Assembly: GCA_003116975.1 (NCBI GenBank) | Contig: BGKB01000188.1 | Location: forward strand, 62,001 to 126,000 | Direction of reading: 5' to 3' | Origin: Aurantiochytrium sp. KH105 | Lineage: Eukaryota; Sar; Bigyra; Thraustochytrida; Thraustochytriidae | Length of the DNA: 64,000 bases | Part shown: piece after piece, positions 51,085-59,722 of the stretch | Layout of the letters: each line of letters begins with the position of its first letter | Numbering within the stretch: the first letter of the stretch is position 1 | Program-made: the position numbers and the translations under genes | The notes under the pieces: model-generated | Database searches by the model: none | Told to the model about the DNA's origin: nothing | The model's input: the letters and a program-made list of their open reading frames with translations, nothing else

Positions 51085-54000
51085 TCACTCCTTGCTCTCG
51101 TGCAGAGCAAACTCTTTGATGCGCTGATCCTCTTCGAGTAACCGACGATAGATGGCAGTTCCCATCCATCGGGCAATCTCACGCTGCTGCCGCTTGAGTT
51201 CCATTGCACCCGGCCCAGAGCGATTCAACAAGGTCATGCCTTCGCCGCGATTATCTGCGCGACGACCAATCGCAAGATCACGTGCGAGCTTAAAGTCTTG
51301 AAGGCGAAGATTATGGACCGTGTCGAACCATGGCACGACCCCGCCGTATTCTTCGAGTCTCTTCTTGTACGGCTCACTATTCCGTGCCAGAATAAAGTCA
51401 CGCAACTTTGGATCCTTGATCTCATCAAGAAAGTCTCGCGCAGACGACCTACGACGCATGCGGCTCCGACGCTTATGTCGCTGAGCGCGAAGACGCACGG
51501 CTTTGTCTTTTCTCGATTTTACTTGCACGCTTCCGCGTCTCTCCTGGTGGTGTCCATGGAGATCGCCTCCCCGCAAAGAGCCCCTTCGCTTCGGCCTACC
51601 TGAAGTCTCGTGCTCTTTCCTTCCGTTTTCTTTCGACTGTTTGCTTGACTTCATCCGCTTTCCGTGTCGTGCGCGCGATGACGAAGATGAACTCTTTCCT
51701 TGACCTCGAAGTACCAGAGAGGACGAATCGCCGCTAGCCCTTCTCCCGCGGTGGCCCTTGGTCTTGTCAAAACCCGCGACACGATCGCTCACTTCTTCGT
51801 CCGAGCTCATGTCGGGGTCACTCTGGCGGTCCGTATCATTTTCGTTTTCATCTGATTCTTCATCTGATTCTTCACCTTTGTCATCGGACTCCTCGTCGGT
51901 TTCCAGATCATTGCCACCACCACTCGCTCCCTCAAAGTGGCTTTCGTCCCCGTCACCACGGAAATGGCTACATGTGTCTCCGTCACCATCGTTGTCGTCG
52001 TCGTCGTCGTCGTCGTCATCGTCGTAGTTGCCGCCATCATCGTCATCGCCATCATCGTCGTCATGCTTCTGGCCATTTGAATTGATGTCGCCGTCCTCGT
52101 CGCATCGTGACGCGGCGCTTTCGTGGTAAGAGCCGCCATTTCCAATTCTCGGAATCTGTCGGTTCTTTTTTCCAGGTAGAGACAAATTATCCGTCGCGCG
52201 TTTGGGCGATAGTGCCTCCTCGAGTGCATCTGCATTTGTCGGAGAAGGCAACGGGCTGCGCTGATACATTTCGTAAAAGTACTTTTGCTGCTTCGACTCT
52301 GGCTCAACGTCCTCGATCGCAGCGAGAAAAGCCTCGTCGCATTCGAGCTCGGAGCGTTGTCGCATGCGCCGCAGCTGCTTTGTAAATTTTTTGCCAGACT
52401 TGAGGCCTGGAAGATATCTGTGGCGACCATGTCTGCCGAGCTCCGAGTGCTTCAGCTGTACACGTGCACGCATCAACAAATTTTCGCCCTTGGCATGGCC
52501 TGCGCCAGCTGTCCCTTGCCGAAGGTCGAGCTTTGTTTGCACGACACGTACCCGAAAGACACCCGCACGATTCACACAGTACTGCCCAGACAGAGGCTTT
52601 TTCGGGAGTTTGCGCAAGCATGAATTCATCATCTTTACGGGATCGGAGCCCTCCTTGCTGTTGGCATCTGCCTGTGCGAGCTCTCGCGCTTTCGTCTTGT
52701 TGTTTCCACCATCCTGCAAATCGGCTGTGCAGAGAAAGGCCAAATCTTGCTCAAGGTAAATATGCATGTCGCTCTCGATGGGAAGCCTTTCCACCTGTTG
52801 AGCATAAGAGAGTCGCTGGTTTGAGGCGACGCCGAAGCGCCACTGGCCGAGATGCGTTGCAGATCGGTTCATGCGCTGCACGCGCTCAAAATTGCTGGCA
52901 TCTCGAAAAAGCTCATCAATCGACTTTTCCGCATGCACTGCCTGACCGGGTAAGCTTGGTATGTACGTGAGAATGGGCAGGACACTTCCAATTGGCTCTT
53001 CATCCGACTCACTGGCCTGCTGTGCTCCATTACGATTTTCTGCATTACCGACCAAAGTCGTGCCCGGATCACTCTTTCCTGCTTTGCCGCTTGTGCCCGT
53101 GTGCGTCTGGGTTCGGTCGACTGGAACGGTGTCGATCATTGCACCACTTGAGACTCGCGTTCCAATGATGGATCCGTCCTTCCACGAGAACTGACCTGCA
53201 CCGGCATGGATGCAGAGCCAGACGTCGTCCCCTGCATTGACAGGCCCAACGTAACTAGGATCGTGCAGATTGACCAAAGTAAAAAGCATCGCGTACTTGT
53301 TCTTTGTAAAGACAACCTGAGGTTTCGAATGGCTTTCGCTTTTGCCTTCGGGCTGCGACTGCGGATCACCCCGTTTGGAAGCTGCACTGGAGGGACGCTT
53401 TCCACCTCGGTTCTTGCGGTGAGCCGAGGGTTCATCTTCTTCATCAAAGTCGTCCTCATCGTCGTCGTCTTCATCTGGTGCATCATTGCCGTTTCCCGAG
53501 GTCCCGGTATCAGAGGCTTGCAGGCTCTTTGGGTGCGCCATCCATGTCAGCTCCCCTTTTGGGCCAGAGGCCGTGAGAAAGGACCCATCACTAGCTTCGA
53601 TGGCGACTTGAGAGCCATAGAAGAGTCGCGTGCTCATTGCTGGCGGAACAAACTCAATCGTGCGGAAGGCTTCATCATCATCTCCGCGTAGCGGCGCTTC
53701 CCCGCGCCAGCTGGCAAACCCGCCAGCGTTTTGGCCCGCTTTCCCCCCTTTGGGCGTGGGAGGATTGTCGCTACTCGTGCGGTGAGGCAACCCTGTGACT
53801 GGGCGTCCCTTGGACCTATCGCTAATGGCTGTTGCAGGCGCCGAACCGCGGTTGCGCTCTTCTTCTCGATCCTTCTTGTCAAGGAATCGTCGGACGGTGT
53901 CGTGTCGGGTGTGGTGGCCTTGCTGGCGTGCCAAGGAGAGAAAAGCTCCAACAGGGTTTGAGTTGTCCCTCTGAGAATCTTGCGAGGCGCGCATAGCACG

Positions 54001-54840
54001 CTTACGATTGTACTCGCGCATTCCGCGCGTGACATTCTGCAAACGTTGATGTTGCGTGGTCACTTCCTCGCGCTCAGGTACTTCAAAATTTCGTCGCGAC
54101 CCTGCGGAAATGAGACGTACCCCGGGCTGCGACATGAAGCTGTCCTGTTTCCGCAAGTTCATGTCAAGGCGTGTTTTGGCAATTTGCCGAAAGTCTGACA
54201 TGCGGCGCGAGATACGGTCGCGACGTACCTCGCTCGACTTGTACTGCGCTACATAGCCCTGCGCGAGCGCAATTGGGTTGTTGAGCACAAGCTCAGCCTG
54301 GGCACCAGGTCTTACGAGCTTTGCTTCATCCGTGTCGCTGCCACCGCGCTTTTGTCGTAGTAGTCCATTGCGAGGAAGCATGCTATTCTGTATAGTAAGC
54401 TGTCGCGTAAGCGTCGGCGGTTGTTGACTTTTCAGGAGCTGCTCGTGTTCTGCAGCGACTTCGCGCATGTGAGCCCGCTGAATTGTTTTTGCCTCTTTTT
54501 CGTGAACCCCAAGGACATTCACGAGCGTACTTCCCGCCTGAAGCTTTGTGAGCCTTTTGCTCGAGGACCCAATGTGCTGCCATAGTGCTGTGCGATGGGG
54601 AAAACTCCGGGGATGTCGCCCTCGCTTGACAGCTTCGTGAAATTGGGTAAACTGCTCGAGTCGGACTTGTGCTCTGTGCTCGCGCTCTTTTTCCTCATCG
54701 GTCTTGACATGGACCTCCCTGGCCCTCGGTCCTTCGCCTCCACCGCCGCCTCCGCCGCCGCCGCTGCCAACGCCACCGCCGCGCCTTTGTATGTGAAGTG
54801 AAGGCTCTGAGGCTACTTTGGACAAAGGCCGCGACGTCAT
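51085..54840 (-). CDS. Large unknown protein with a possible MIR/beta-trefoil region
   Basis: This encodes 1251 residues from ATG 54840; further upstream the frame crosses repeat-like sequence. The N-terminus is polar with a poly-Gly tract (about residues 24-38). A basic helical region (residues 45-290) follows. At about residues 395-535 is a segment with repeated beta-type motifs (LFYGSQVAIEASDGSFLTA; FTLVNLHDPSYVGPVNAGDDVWLCIHAG) that resemble MIR/beta-trefoil repeats of IP3 and ryanodine receptors. Around residues 900-1060 is an extremely acidic Asp/Glu/Ser region encoded by GAC/GAT repeats, followed by Arg/Ser/Lys-rich sequence. A compact C-terminal block (KDPKLRDFILARNSEPYKKRL onward) closes the protein. 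No enzymatic domain is seen. It converges on VPS28 across about 300 bp. Confidence 0.78.
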   Translation of the reverse strand: MTSRPLSKVASEPSLHIQRRGGGVGSGGGGGGGGGEGPRAREVHVKTDEEKEREHRAQVRLEQFTQFHEAVKRGRHPRSFPHRTALWQHIGSSSKRLTKLQAGSTLVNVLGVHEKEAKTIQRAHMREVAAEHEQLLKSQQPPTLTRQLTIQNSMLPRNGLLRQKRGGSDTDEAKLVRPGAQAELVLNNPIALAQGYVAQYKSSEVRRDRISRRMSDFRQIAKTRLDMNLRKQDSFMSQPGVRLISAGSRRNFEVPEREEVTTQHQRLQNVTRGMREYNRKRAMRASQDSQRDNSNPVGAFLSLARQQGHHTRHDTVRRFLDKKDREEERNRGSAPATAISDRSKGRPVTGLPHRTSSDNPPTPKGGKAGQNAGGFASWRGEAPLRGDDDEAFRTIEFVPPAMSTRLFYGSQVAIEASDGSFLTASGPKGELTWMAHPKSLQASDTGTSGNGNDAPDEDDDDEDDFDEEDEPSAHRKNRGGKRPSSAASKRGDPQSQPEGKSESHSKPQVVFTKNKYAMLFTLVNLHDPSYVGPVNAGDDVWLCIHAGAGQFSWKDGSIIGTRVSSGAMIDTVPVDRTQTHTGTSGKAGKSDPGTTLVGNAENRNGAQQASESDEEPIGSVLPILTYIPSLPGQAVHAEKSIDELFRDASNFERVQRMNRSATHLGQWRFGVASNQRLSYAQQVERLPIESDMHIYLEQDLAFLCTADLQDGGNNKTKARELAQADANSKEGSDPVKMMNSCLRKLPKKPLSGQYCVNRAGVFRVRVVQTKLDLRQGTAGAGHAKGENLLMRARVQLKHSELGRHGRHRYLPGLKSGKKFTKQLRRMRQRSELECDEAFLAAIEDVEPESKQQKYFYEMYQRSPLPSPTNADALEEALSPKRATDNLSLPGKKNRQIPRIGNGGSYHESAASRCDEDGDINSNGQKHDDDDGDDDDGGNYDDDDDDDDDDNDGDGDTCSHFRGDGDESHFEGASGGGNDLETDEESDDKGEESDEESDENENDTDRQSDPDMSSDEEVSDRVAGFDKTKGHRGRRASGDSSSLVLRGQGKSSSSSSRARHGKRMKSSKQSKENGRKEHETSGRPKRRGSLRGGDLHGHHQERRGSVQVKSRKDKAVRLRAQRHKRRSRMRRRSSARDFLDEIKDPKLRDFILARNSEPYKKRLEEYGGVVPWFDTVHNLRLQDFKLARDLAIGRRADNRGEGMTLLNRSGPGAMELKRQQREIARWMGTAIYRRLLEEDQRIKEFALHESKE

Positions 54841-55424
54841 GACACTTGACAGCTCAGCTGCTGCCACACCAAAAAAGAGAATATGCACGCTGCCGTCGCG
54901 CCTGCCTTCCTGCCGTGCACTCCGTACGGCAGGCCAGGCCAGGCCAGGCCAGACGTCTACGCCGCGCGCCGCGCAAGCAGCGCCCGCCCGCACATGCACG
55001 CACGTAACACTCAGCTGGCATTGCGATGATTTGGGGTGAAACGAGTTCCGTTGGGGAACAGAGGGAACTTCAACTTGAATATGATGAGCGTCCCGTCCCG
55101 CTGCCGCCCAAAAGATATTTCTGAAGGGCCTTGCCACATCCATGTTCAACCAGCCAGCCAGCCAGCCAGCCAGCTAGCCAGCCTGAGCCAGTCAAGCTTC
55201 AAGCGGGAAAAAGAAAAGAAGAAAGAAGCGGTTTGCGGATTTCAAGAGGTCGGTCGACAAGAAGAATGTTTATGTTCGCACCGTTAGAAAAAAGGAGAAA
55301 TAAATGGGGAGAAGTGAAACAATCATAGCGGCTCGCCAGCTAACAGGGTTCGATCGAAAAGCGTTGCAAAAGAAAAGAAAGACAATAAAAGGGAAAAAAG
55401 GTGGTAGGTCAACATGAGTCTTAT
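54841..55424. other. Intergenic upstream of the 1251-residue gene
   Basis: This is the 5' flank of the large gene and the 3' flank of Rpn10. The large gene's frame stays open to 55149 by GTG/ATG-like codons but reads through GC-biased, non-protein-like sequence. An AGCC repeat lies at 55149-55182. Confidence 0.5.
55149..55182. repeat. AGCC tetranucleotide repeat
   Basis: About eight tandem CAGC/CAGCC-type units with one TAGC variant. Confidence 0.85.
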
Positions 55425-56716
55425 TTACTTGTCGCCCTTGCGAGAGGAAGAGCGTCGCTTCGAGGAGCGCTTCTTGGAGCTCCTGCGGGAGCTCCGGTCG
55501 TCGTCTTCGCCATCATTGTCATCATCATCGTCGCCCTCGGCGTCCTGCTCGTCGCCAGCTCCCGCCATGGCGGCTCTGATCTGGGGATCGTTCATATCGA
55601 CGCCAGGAAGGCCCGAAAGGAGACTCTGCATAAAGTCTTTGTCAATGAATTTGGTCGAGCCGCCACTGCCGCTCGCACCCGTGGACCCACCCGCATCGCC
55701 ACCTTCGTCGGCCATTGACATCATGAGAGCCTGCTGCAAGAGAGCGTCGTCGTCCATGTCATCAATGTCGATGCCTGCGGCGGAAGCCGCGGCCGCTGCG
55801 GCTTCGATAGCCTGATCCTCAGCATCCTGCTCCTTGTTGCGGCTGCGGCTGCGGCTGCGGCGACTACGACTGCGGCTGCGGCTGCGACGGCTGCGGCTAC
55901 GGCGCGACGAAGACGAACGGCTGCTCGAGGGTTCCTCAGCGGCCGCGGCTTCTTGTTCCTCGCTCTTCGATTCGCCTCCGGCGTTGGAATCATTGGCGGC
56001 CTTGCGCTCAGCCTCGGCACGGGCCTCCTCCATAGATACACGTAATGCAATGGCCAGTTCAGGGTCAAGGTTGGGATCAACGCCTCCGTATTCGGAAAAG
56101 GCGGCAGCGCCGCCGCCGCCGCCGCCGCCGCCGCCACTTCCATCGTCGCCAGTGACGATCGGCGAGGTGATAAGCACATCCGAAGGGAGCGTGCCTGCGG
56201 GGATGGTGACCATGTGGCTGTTGTTGTTTTTGTTGACGGTTTCAATGAAGGTATTCAGCTTGCTCTCGTTCATGTCTGACTCGCCCATGCTGATAATGTC
56301 AACGGCAATGTTGGCCTTCTTGAGCTGTTTGGCGATCTTGGTAAGCTTGCGCTCCTCGGCCTCCACGGGGCTGCCCACAAACATGACGATGCGCTGTCCG
56401 CCATTCTTGTTCTTTCGGTGTTTAAGCGCAAGTTGCGCGATTTGAAGCCCTGCGGCAAAGTTGGCCTTGCCGCCGACACGGATGTTGGCGGTGGCGCTAA
56501 GAATGCGACCCATATCGTCTGTTGGGGAGCAAAGCACCTCGACACCTGCGCCAGCGCACGTCATGATGCCTACGGTACTTTCGGGGTTCTGCTGCGTCTT
56601 GCTGCCGCAGACAAGGTTCGAGGCGTCGTGCTGGGCTTCCATGCGGGTTGGCATGTAGTCCCCGTTACGCATCCACTCCGAGTTATCTAGGCACACCATT
56701 GTCGATTCGAGAGGCA
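55425..56716 (-). CDS. PSMD4: 26S proteasome ubiquitin receptor Rpn10/PSMD4 with an RS-rich insert
   Basis: This 430-residue Rpn10 has the vWA domain (residues 1-190; LESTMVCLDNSEWMRNGDY, GIMTCAG, GKANFAAGLQIAQLALKHRKNK). It then has a poly-Gly run, UIM1 (about 217-234, DPELAIALRVSMEEA), a 30-residue Arg/Ser dipeptide region (264-294), UIM2 (about 322-336, DDDALLQQALMMSM) and the C-terminal block FMQSLLSGLPGVDMNDPQIRAAM. A second Ser/Arg/Lys-rich tail ends the protein. Rpn10 captures ubiquitinated substrates at the base of the 19S particle. The codon for the first residue is GTG in the genome. The A at 56804 can be joined to TG at 56716-56715 by the 87-bp intron annotated next, making ATG. 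The RS insert between the UIMs is unusual. Confidence 0.93.
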
Positions 56717-56803
56717 CTGCGCAGTGTTGATATATTTGCGAAGATAGCAGGGGTTTGCGAGTTAGTTCACTTTGATTCGAACGCTCATGGCTTGCACGCT
56801 CAC
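56717..56803 (-). other. Probable intron splitting the Rpn10 start codon (87 bp)
   Basis: Acceptor CTGCGCAG ends at 56717, directly before TG-CCT-CTC-GAA. A donor GTGAGC at 56803 is preceded by A, so splicing would create ATG-CCT-CTC-GAA, the normal Rpn10 beginning. A GAACTAAC branch-like sequence lies about 45 nt before the acceptor and is identical to that in the PP2C intron. Without it the first ATG is seven codons in, and the first beta strand of the vWA fold would be lost. Confidence 0.6.
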
Positions 56804-57285
56804 TCGCTTATCCAATGACAAACTGAGCTGTCGCATCGCAGTTTTATCCACTCTCTCCTTCTCTCTCTCTCATTCTCGCTTGCTTTCTGCGACGAGGCCT
56901 AAAGATGATCGAAACGGAATTCGAGGTTTGATCATCTTTCTCGTGTTCCTCGTGCTCTTGCTGTTTCTCGACAGCGCCAAGTCACCCGAGGCGATAGATC
57001 CTCGTCCTCCGTGTCTGTCTGTCCACGCCAAAAGCAACAACGTACTCTTTCCTTTGCCTCGGCGTTAGGCTCGCCTTCCGCGCTTCCTCGGCCTCCCTCG
57101 TCTCTGCCTGCCTCGCGAGCGCGGGTAAGCGCGCGCTGAGGCACCGGGCTCCCGGTCCCTCTCTCTCGCGCGCGCTGCGACCGTGGGCGGGCGAGCGGGC
57201 GGGCGCGCGCGCGTCGAGCTCGAGCTCGAGAATGGCGATCTGGTCTCGAGCGAACTGGAGCGAAGCCGCGCGCCGGAGCCAAAGC

Positions 57286-57306
57286 GACCTATTCCGCAAA
57301 TAGGTC
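57286..57306. promoter_or_regulatory. Inverted repeat GACCTATT / AATAGGTC
   Basis: A perfect 8-bp stem with a 5-nt loop. A second hairpin with the same GACCTA/TAGGTC core follows 47 bp later. It may be a paired binding site or a transcribed hairpin. Confidence 0.4.
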
Positions 57307-57352
57307 CTTTGCGCATTTCTGAGATCGCGCCCTTTTTCTCCGGGTACAAAGA

Positions 57353-57373
57353 GACCTAAGAGAGGGTTAGGTC
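57353..57373. promoter_or_regulatory. Inverted repeat GACCTAA / TTAGGTC
   Basis: A perfect 7-bp stem with a 7-nt purine loop, immediately followed by the near-palindrome CCCTTTAAGGG. It shares its core with the hairpin at 57286-57306. Confidence 0.4.
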
Positions 57374-57529
57374 CCTTTAAGGGAAGAAGGCGTCCTGCCG
57401 AGGAAAGGGAAGGGACGATGCACGAGCGCGTGCAGCCTCAGCAGACCGTCACCGGCAACGCAACGCGAGACGGCGCGGGGGCGCGAGGCCGCAGGCGCCC
57501 GCGCGAGGCCAGCGGGAGCGAGCGGCCTG

Positions 57530-57592
57530 AGCCGAGCCCAGCCGAGCTACGCCGAGCTACGCCGAGCCGAGCCCAGCCGAGACGAGCTCAGC
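57530..57592. repeat. Degenerate GCCGAGCC/GAGCTAC tandem array
   Basis: Imperfect 5- to 10-nt units of the type CCGAGC and GAGCTACGCC repeated over about 60 bp. Confidence 0.65.
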
Positions 57593-57818
57593 CGAAGTGA
57601 GGCGCGGACCTGGGAGAAAGGGCCGACAACGAGCAAAAGGACTCGGAAGGAAAGGAGGAGGAACGGCGGCGCGCACCGCGAGCTGAGCGAGACGGAGCTG
57701 CGGCAGCGCGCGTGCAGGAACAACGTAGAGGTCGCTTCTTTCGGCTCGCGCTTTGTCGTTTCTAAGACAAGAGCGAAAATTGTGAACGGAGACGAGGGAA
57801 GAGGTTACATTTGCAAAT

Positions 57819-58934
57819 ATGAGGGTTCCACCGAAAAGACCCAAGTCAAAGTCCGTGCCGAGCGAAGATTGGGCAGGATTGGCCGTAGCCACGTCTGTTG
57901 CGCAGTCTATGAAGGACATTCCCATGGCGGAGGAGGCTTCGCGCGAGGTTCGACGCGCGAAGCGAGCCGGGTCGCAGCCCCTCATGGTCGAGACACGGCA
58001 ACAGCGACACGGGTCCGTGAGTTCCTCCGGAAGCGCGTGGAGTATGGTCAGCGCCGAAGAACTTTCCGCCTCGGCAAGGCGATCCGTGGCCAGATGGCTT
58101 ACGCAAGAGAGCGCTTTTCGTGTGCGAGGACTCTCTGATGACGTCTTCATTGCTGATCTGCGCGATAGCATGGTCCTTTGCTCCATCCTCGAAAAGCTTG
58201 GCTGGCTGCTTGACGCAGACGCTGCTGCACGTGTCCAGGAGCATGATCCATTTGGAACAAATGGTGGCGACTCGCGACGTAGCATGTCGCGTGCGATTCG
58301 TCGCGAAAATCTTGCCGCCTTTAACACTTCCATCGCAGAGGTCACGGATATGGACCACGGCTACGTGGCGACAATTGAGGACTTGCGGGTGGAGAATCTC
58401 GACGCCATCATTCTGCCGTTTCTCATCGAATTCAAGGACATTGTCGATGAAGCCAACGGAGTTACCCTCGGTGAACTCACAGTCAGCTCTCCTCTGTCCT
58501 CCTCCTCTGCTGCCGCTGCAACTGCAATGGCCTGGGAAGAGTCGTCGCCGGCTGTGTCAGCGGCAGTGCACGCTGCCTCCCTTCGCAACAACGGCGCCAA
58601 CGACGACGCTGCGGGAACGGGTGAACTGGACCCAGTGACCGAAGAGATGGAACTCCCACGTCCAAGCCGAACGCGGCGCAGGCGCAGGCCAAGGACGAGG
58701 GCGAGGTCGCACAAGGGTCAACTTCTTTCTGTGGACGAGGAAGAGGTAGATGAGGCCCTCAGCTCATTCATTGGGCTCGTCATCTTTGTATGTGTCATGT
58801 TTTTCATCCTGACTTTTCTGACGGACATAATTGGCCTCACGGACATCGGTTTTGCTTCTCTTCTTGGCTTGCGGAGGTCACAGCCCCCGCGCGAAGATAT
58901 TTCATGGTACGCGGACATTAAGCGTTCGTGGTAA
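57819..58934 (+). CDS. CH-domain-like protein with a C-terminal membrane segment
   Basis: This 371-residue protein has a basic, Ser-rich N-terminus and then, at about residues 88-210, a calponin-homology-like domain. It shows VARWLTQES, DLRDSMVLCSILEKLGWLL and a spaced RRENLAAFNTSI, and ends with ATIEDLRVENLDAIILPFLIEF. CH domains of this kind bind actin or microtubule partners. A disordered linker with a basic RRRRRPRTRARS patch leads to one membrane helix (about 313-333, SFIGLVIFVCVMFFILTFLTDII) and a 38-residue tail. It could tether the cytoskeleton to a membrane. An in-frame stop at 57783 supports ATG 57819 as start. Confidence 0.75.
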   Translation: MRVPPKRPKSKSVPSEDWAGLAVATSVAQSMKDIPMAEEASREVRRAKRAGSQPLMVETRQQRHGSVSSSGSAWSMVSAEELSASARRSVARWLTQESAFRVRGLSDDVFIADLRDSMVLCSILEKLGWLLDADAAARVQEHDPFGTNGGDSRRSMSRAIRRENLAAFNTSIAEVTDMDHGYVATIEDLRVENLDAIILPFLIEFKDIVDEANGVTLGELTVSSPLSSSSAAAATAMAWEESSPAVSAAVHAASLRNNGANDDAAGTGELDPVTEEMELPRPSRTRRRRRPRTRARSHKGQLLSVDEEEVDEALSSFIGLVIFVCVMFFILTFLTDIIGLTDIGFASLLGLRRSQPPREDISWYADIKRSW

Positions 58935-59161
58935 CAACCTTGACTCGCCTCTTTTTCACTCACATGTTTGTTACAACGGAGAGCAAGTCTTTGTTGTTCT
59001 GGGAATCGTATGCACGCACGGACGCGCGGCTGTACGAGTACATTTTATCATGGCACAATTGTGATCACGTAACTTTTTCTTTCGTTCTTTCATTTCTTCT
59101 TTCATTCATCAAATAGCAGTCTTGTTTGTATTGTTGTGTATCTTCCTCTCAAATGGCATCG

Positions 59162-59722
59162 TCACGCGTCGAGATCACGGGTTCGCTCGCTTTCGTGGAA
59201 CTCTGCGTCGGCGATCTCGCGGTCCACGCGCGCCAAGGTCGCGTCAAGGTCGAATTCGAGCGCATGTCGGAAGCGTGCGATGCAAGATTGTTCAGTGTCA
59301 GTGAGCTCCCCGGCTTCAATAGCGGCCTTGACCTCGTCGGCGTCCTCAAAGGCCACAATCCACTGTGTCGCGTCGGCTGTGCCTGTGCTCAGGCTCGGCT
59401 TCACCTTGGCGTCGAGCAGGAGGTCCCAGAACTCAACGACGCCCTCAGCGGTGGCCTTGTTTTCCGCGACGGCGTCGAAGCGGTAGCTCTTGAGGCGCCC
59501 ATCCGCCTCGTGGATACGGTACGCGGCCCACGTGGCGTCCGCGCCGAGCGGCCACACGCCCCACGAGAACGAGCCCGCGGCGAGGCCGTACGGGTTATCC
59601 TCCGGCGCCGCCCATCGGCCGACGACCACCTCGGGCGTCTGCCGCCACAGCTCCAGCGAGAAGCTCTGCCGCGCGCCGCCGGCCTTGTGTTTCACCTCCG
59701 TCAGCGCGCGCCGCAGCGCCAT
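59162..59722 (-). CDS. DUF402-like protein
   Basis: This 186-residue protein from ATG 59722 has a segment that resembles DUF402 proteins: SWGVWPLGADATWAAYRIHEADGRLKSYRFDAV, then EFWDLLLDAKVKP and VAFEDADEVKAAIEAGELTDTE, followed by a helical end. DUF402 proteins include bacterial nucleoside di/triphosphate phosphatases and RNase E/G-linked factors. The acidic DLLLD and EDADE residues that could hold metal are present. There is no signal peptide or obvious transit peptide. The family call comes from remembered consensus and is moderate. The gene converges on the CH-domain gene across about 230 bp. Confidence 0.68.
   Translation of the reverse strand: MALRRALTEVKHKAGGARQSFSLELWRQTPEVVVGRWAAPEDNPYGLAAGSFSWGVWPLGADATWAAYRIHEADGRLKSYRFDAVAENKATAEGVVEFWDLLLDAKVKPSLSTGTADATQWIVAFEDADEVKAAIEAGELTDTEQSCIARFRHALEFDLDATLARVDREIADAEFHESERTRDLDA

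Larger units (their letters stand above)
56805..57818. other. Divergent promoter region of Rpn10 and the CH-domain gene
   Basis: About 1 kb. It contains a CT-rich tract (about 56850-56880), two hairpins annotated separately (57286-57306, 57353-57373) and a degenerate GAGCC/GCCGA array (about 57530-57592). An in-frame TGA at 57783 lies before the CH-domain start. No additional gene is supported. Confidence 0.5.

Noticed and set aside
55340-55372. tRNA T-arm-like GGGTTCGATCG
   Set aside because: The stem does not close (no matching CCC on the 3' side) and no acceptor, D or anticodon arms can be folded around it.
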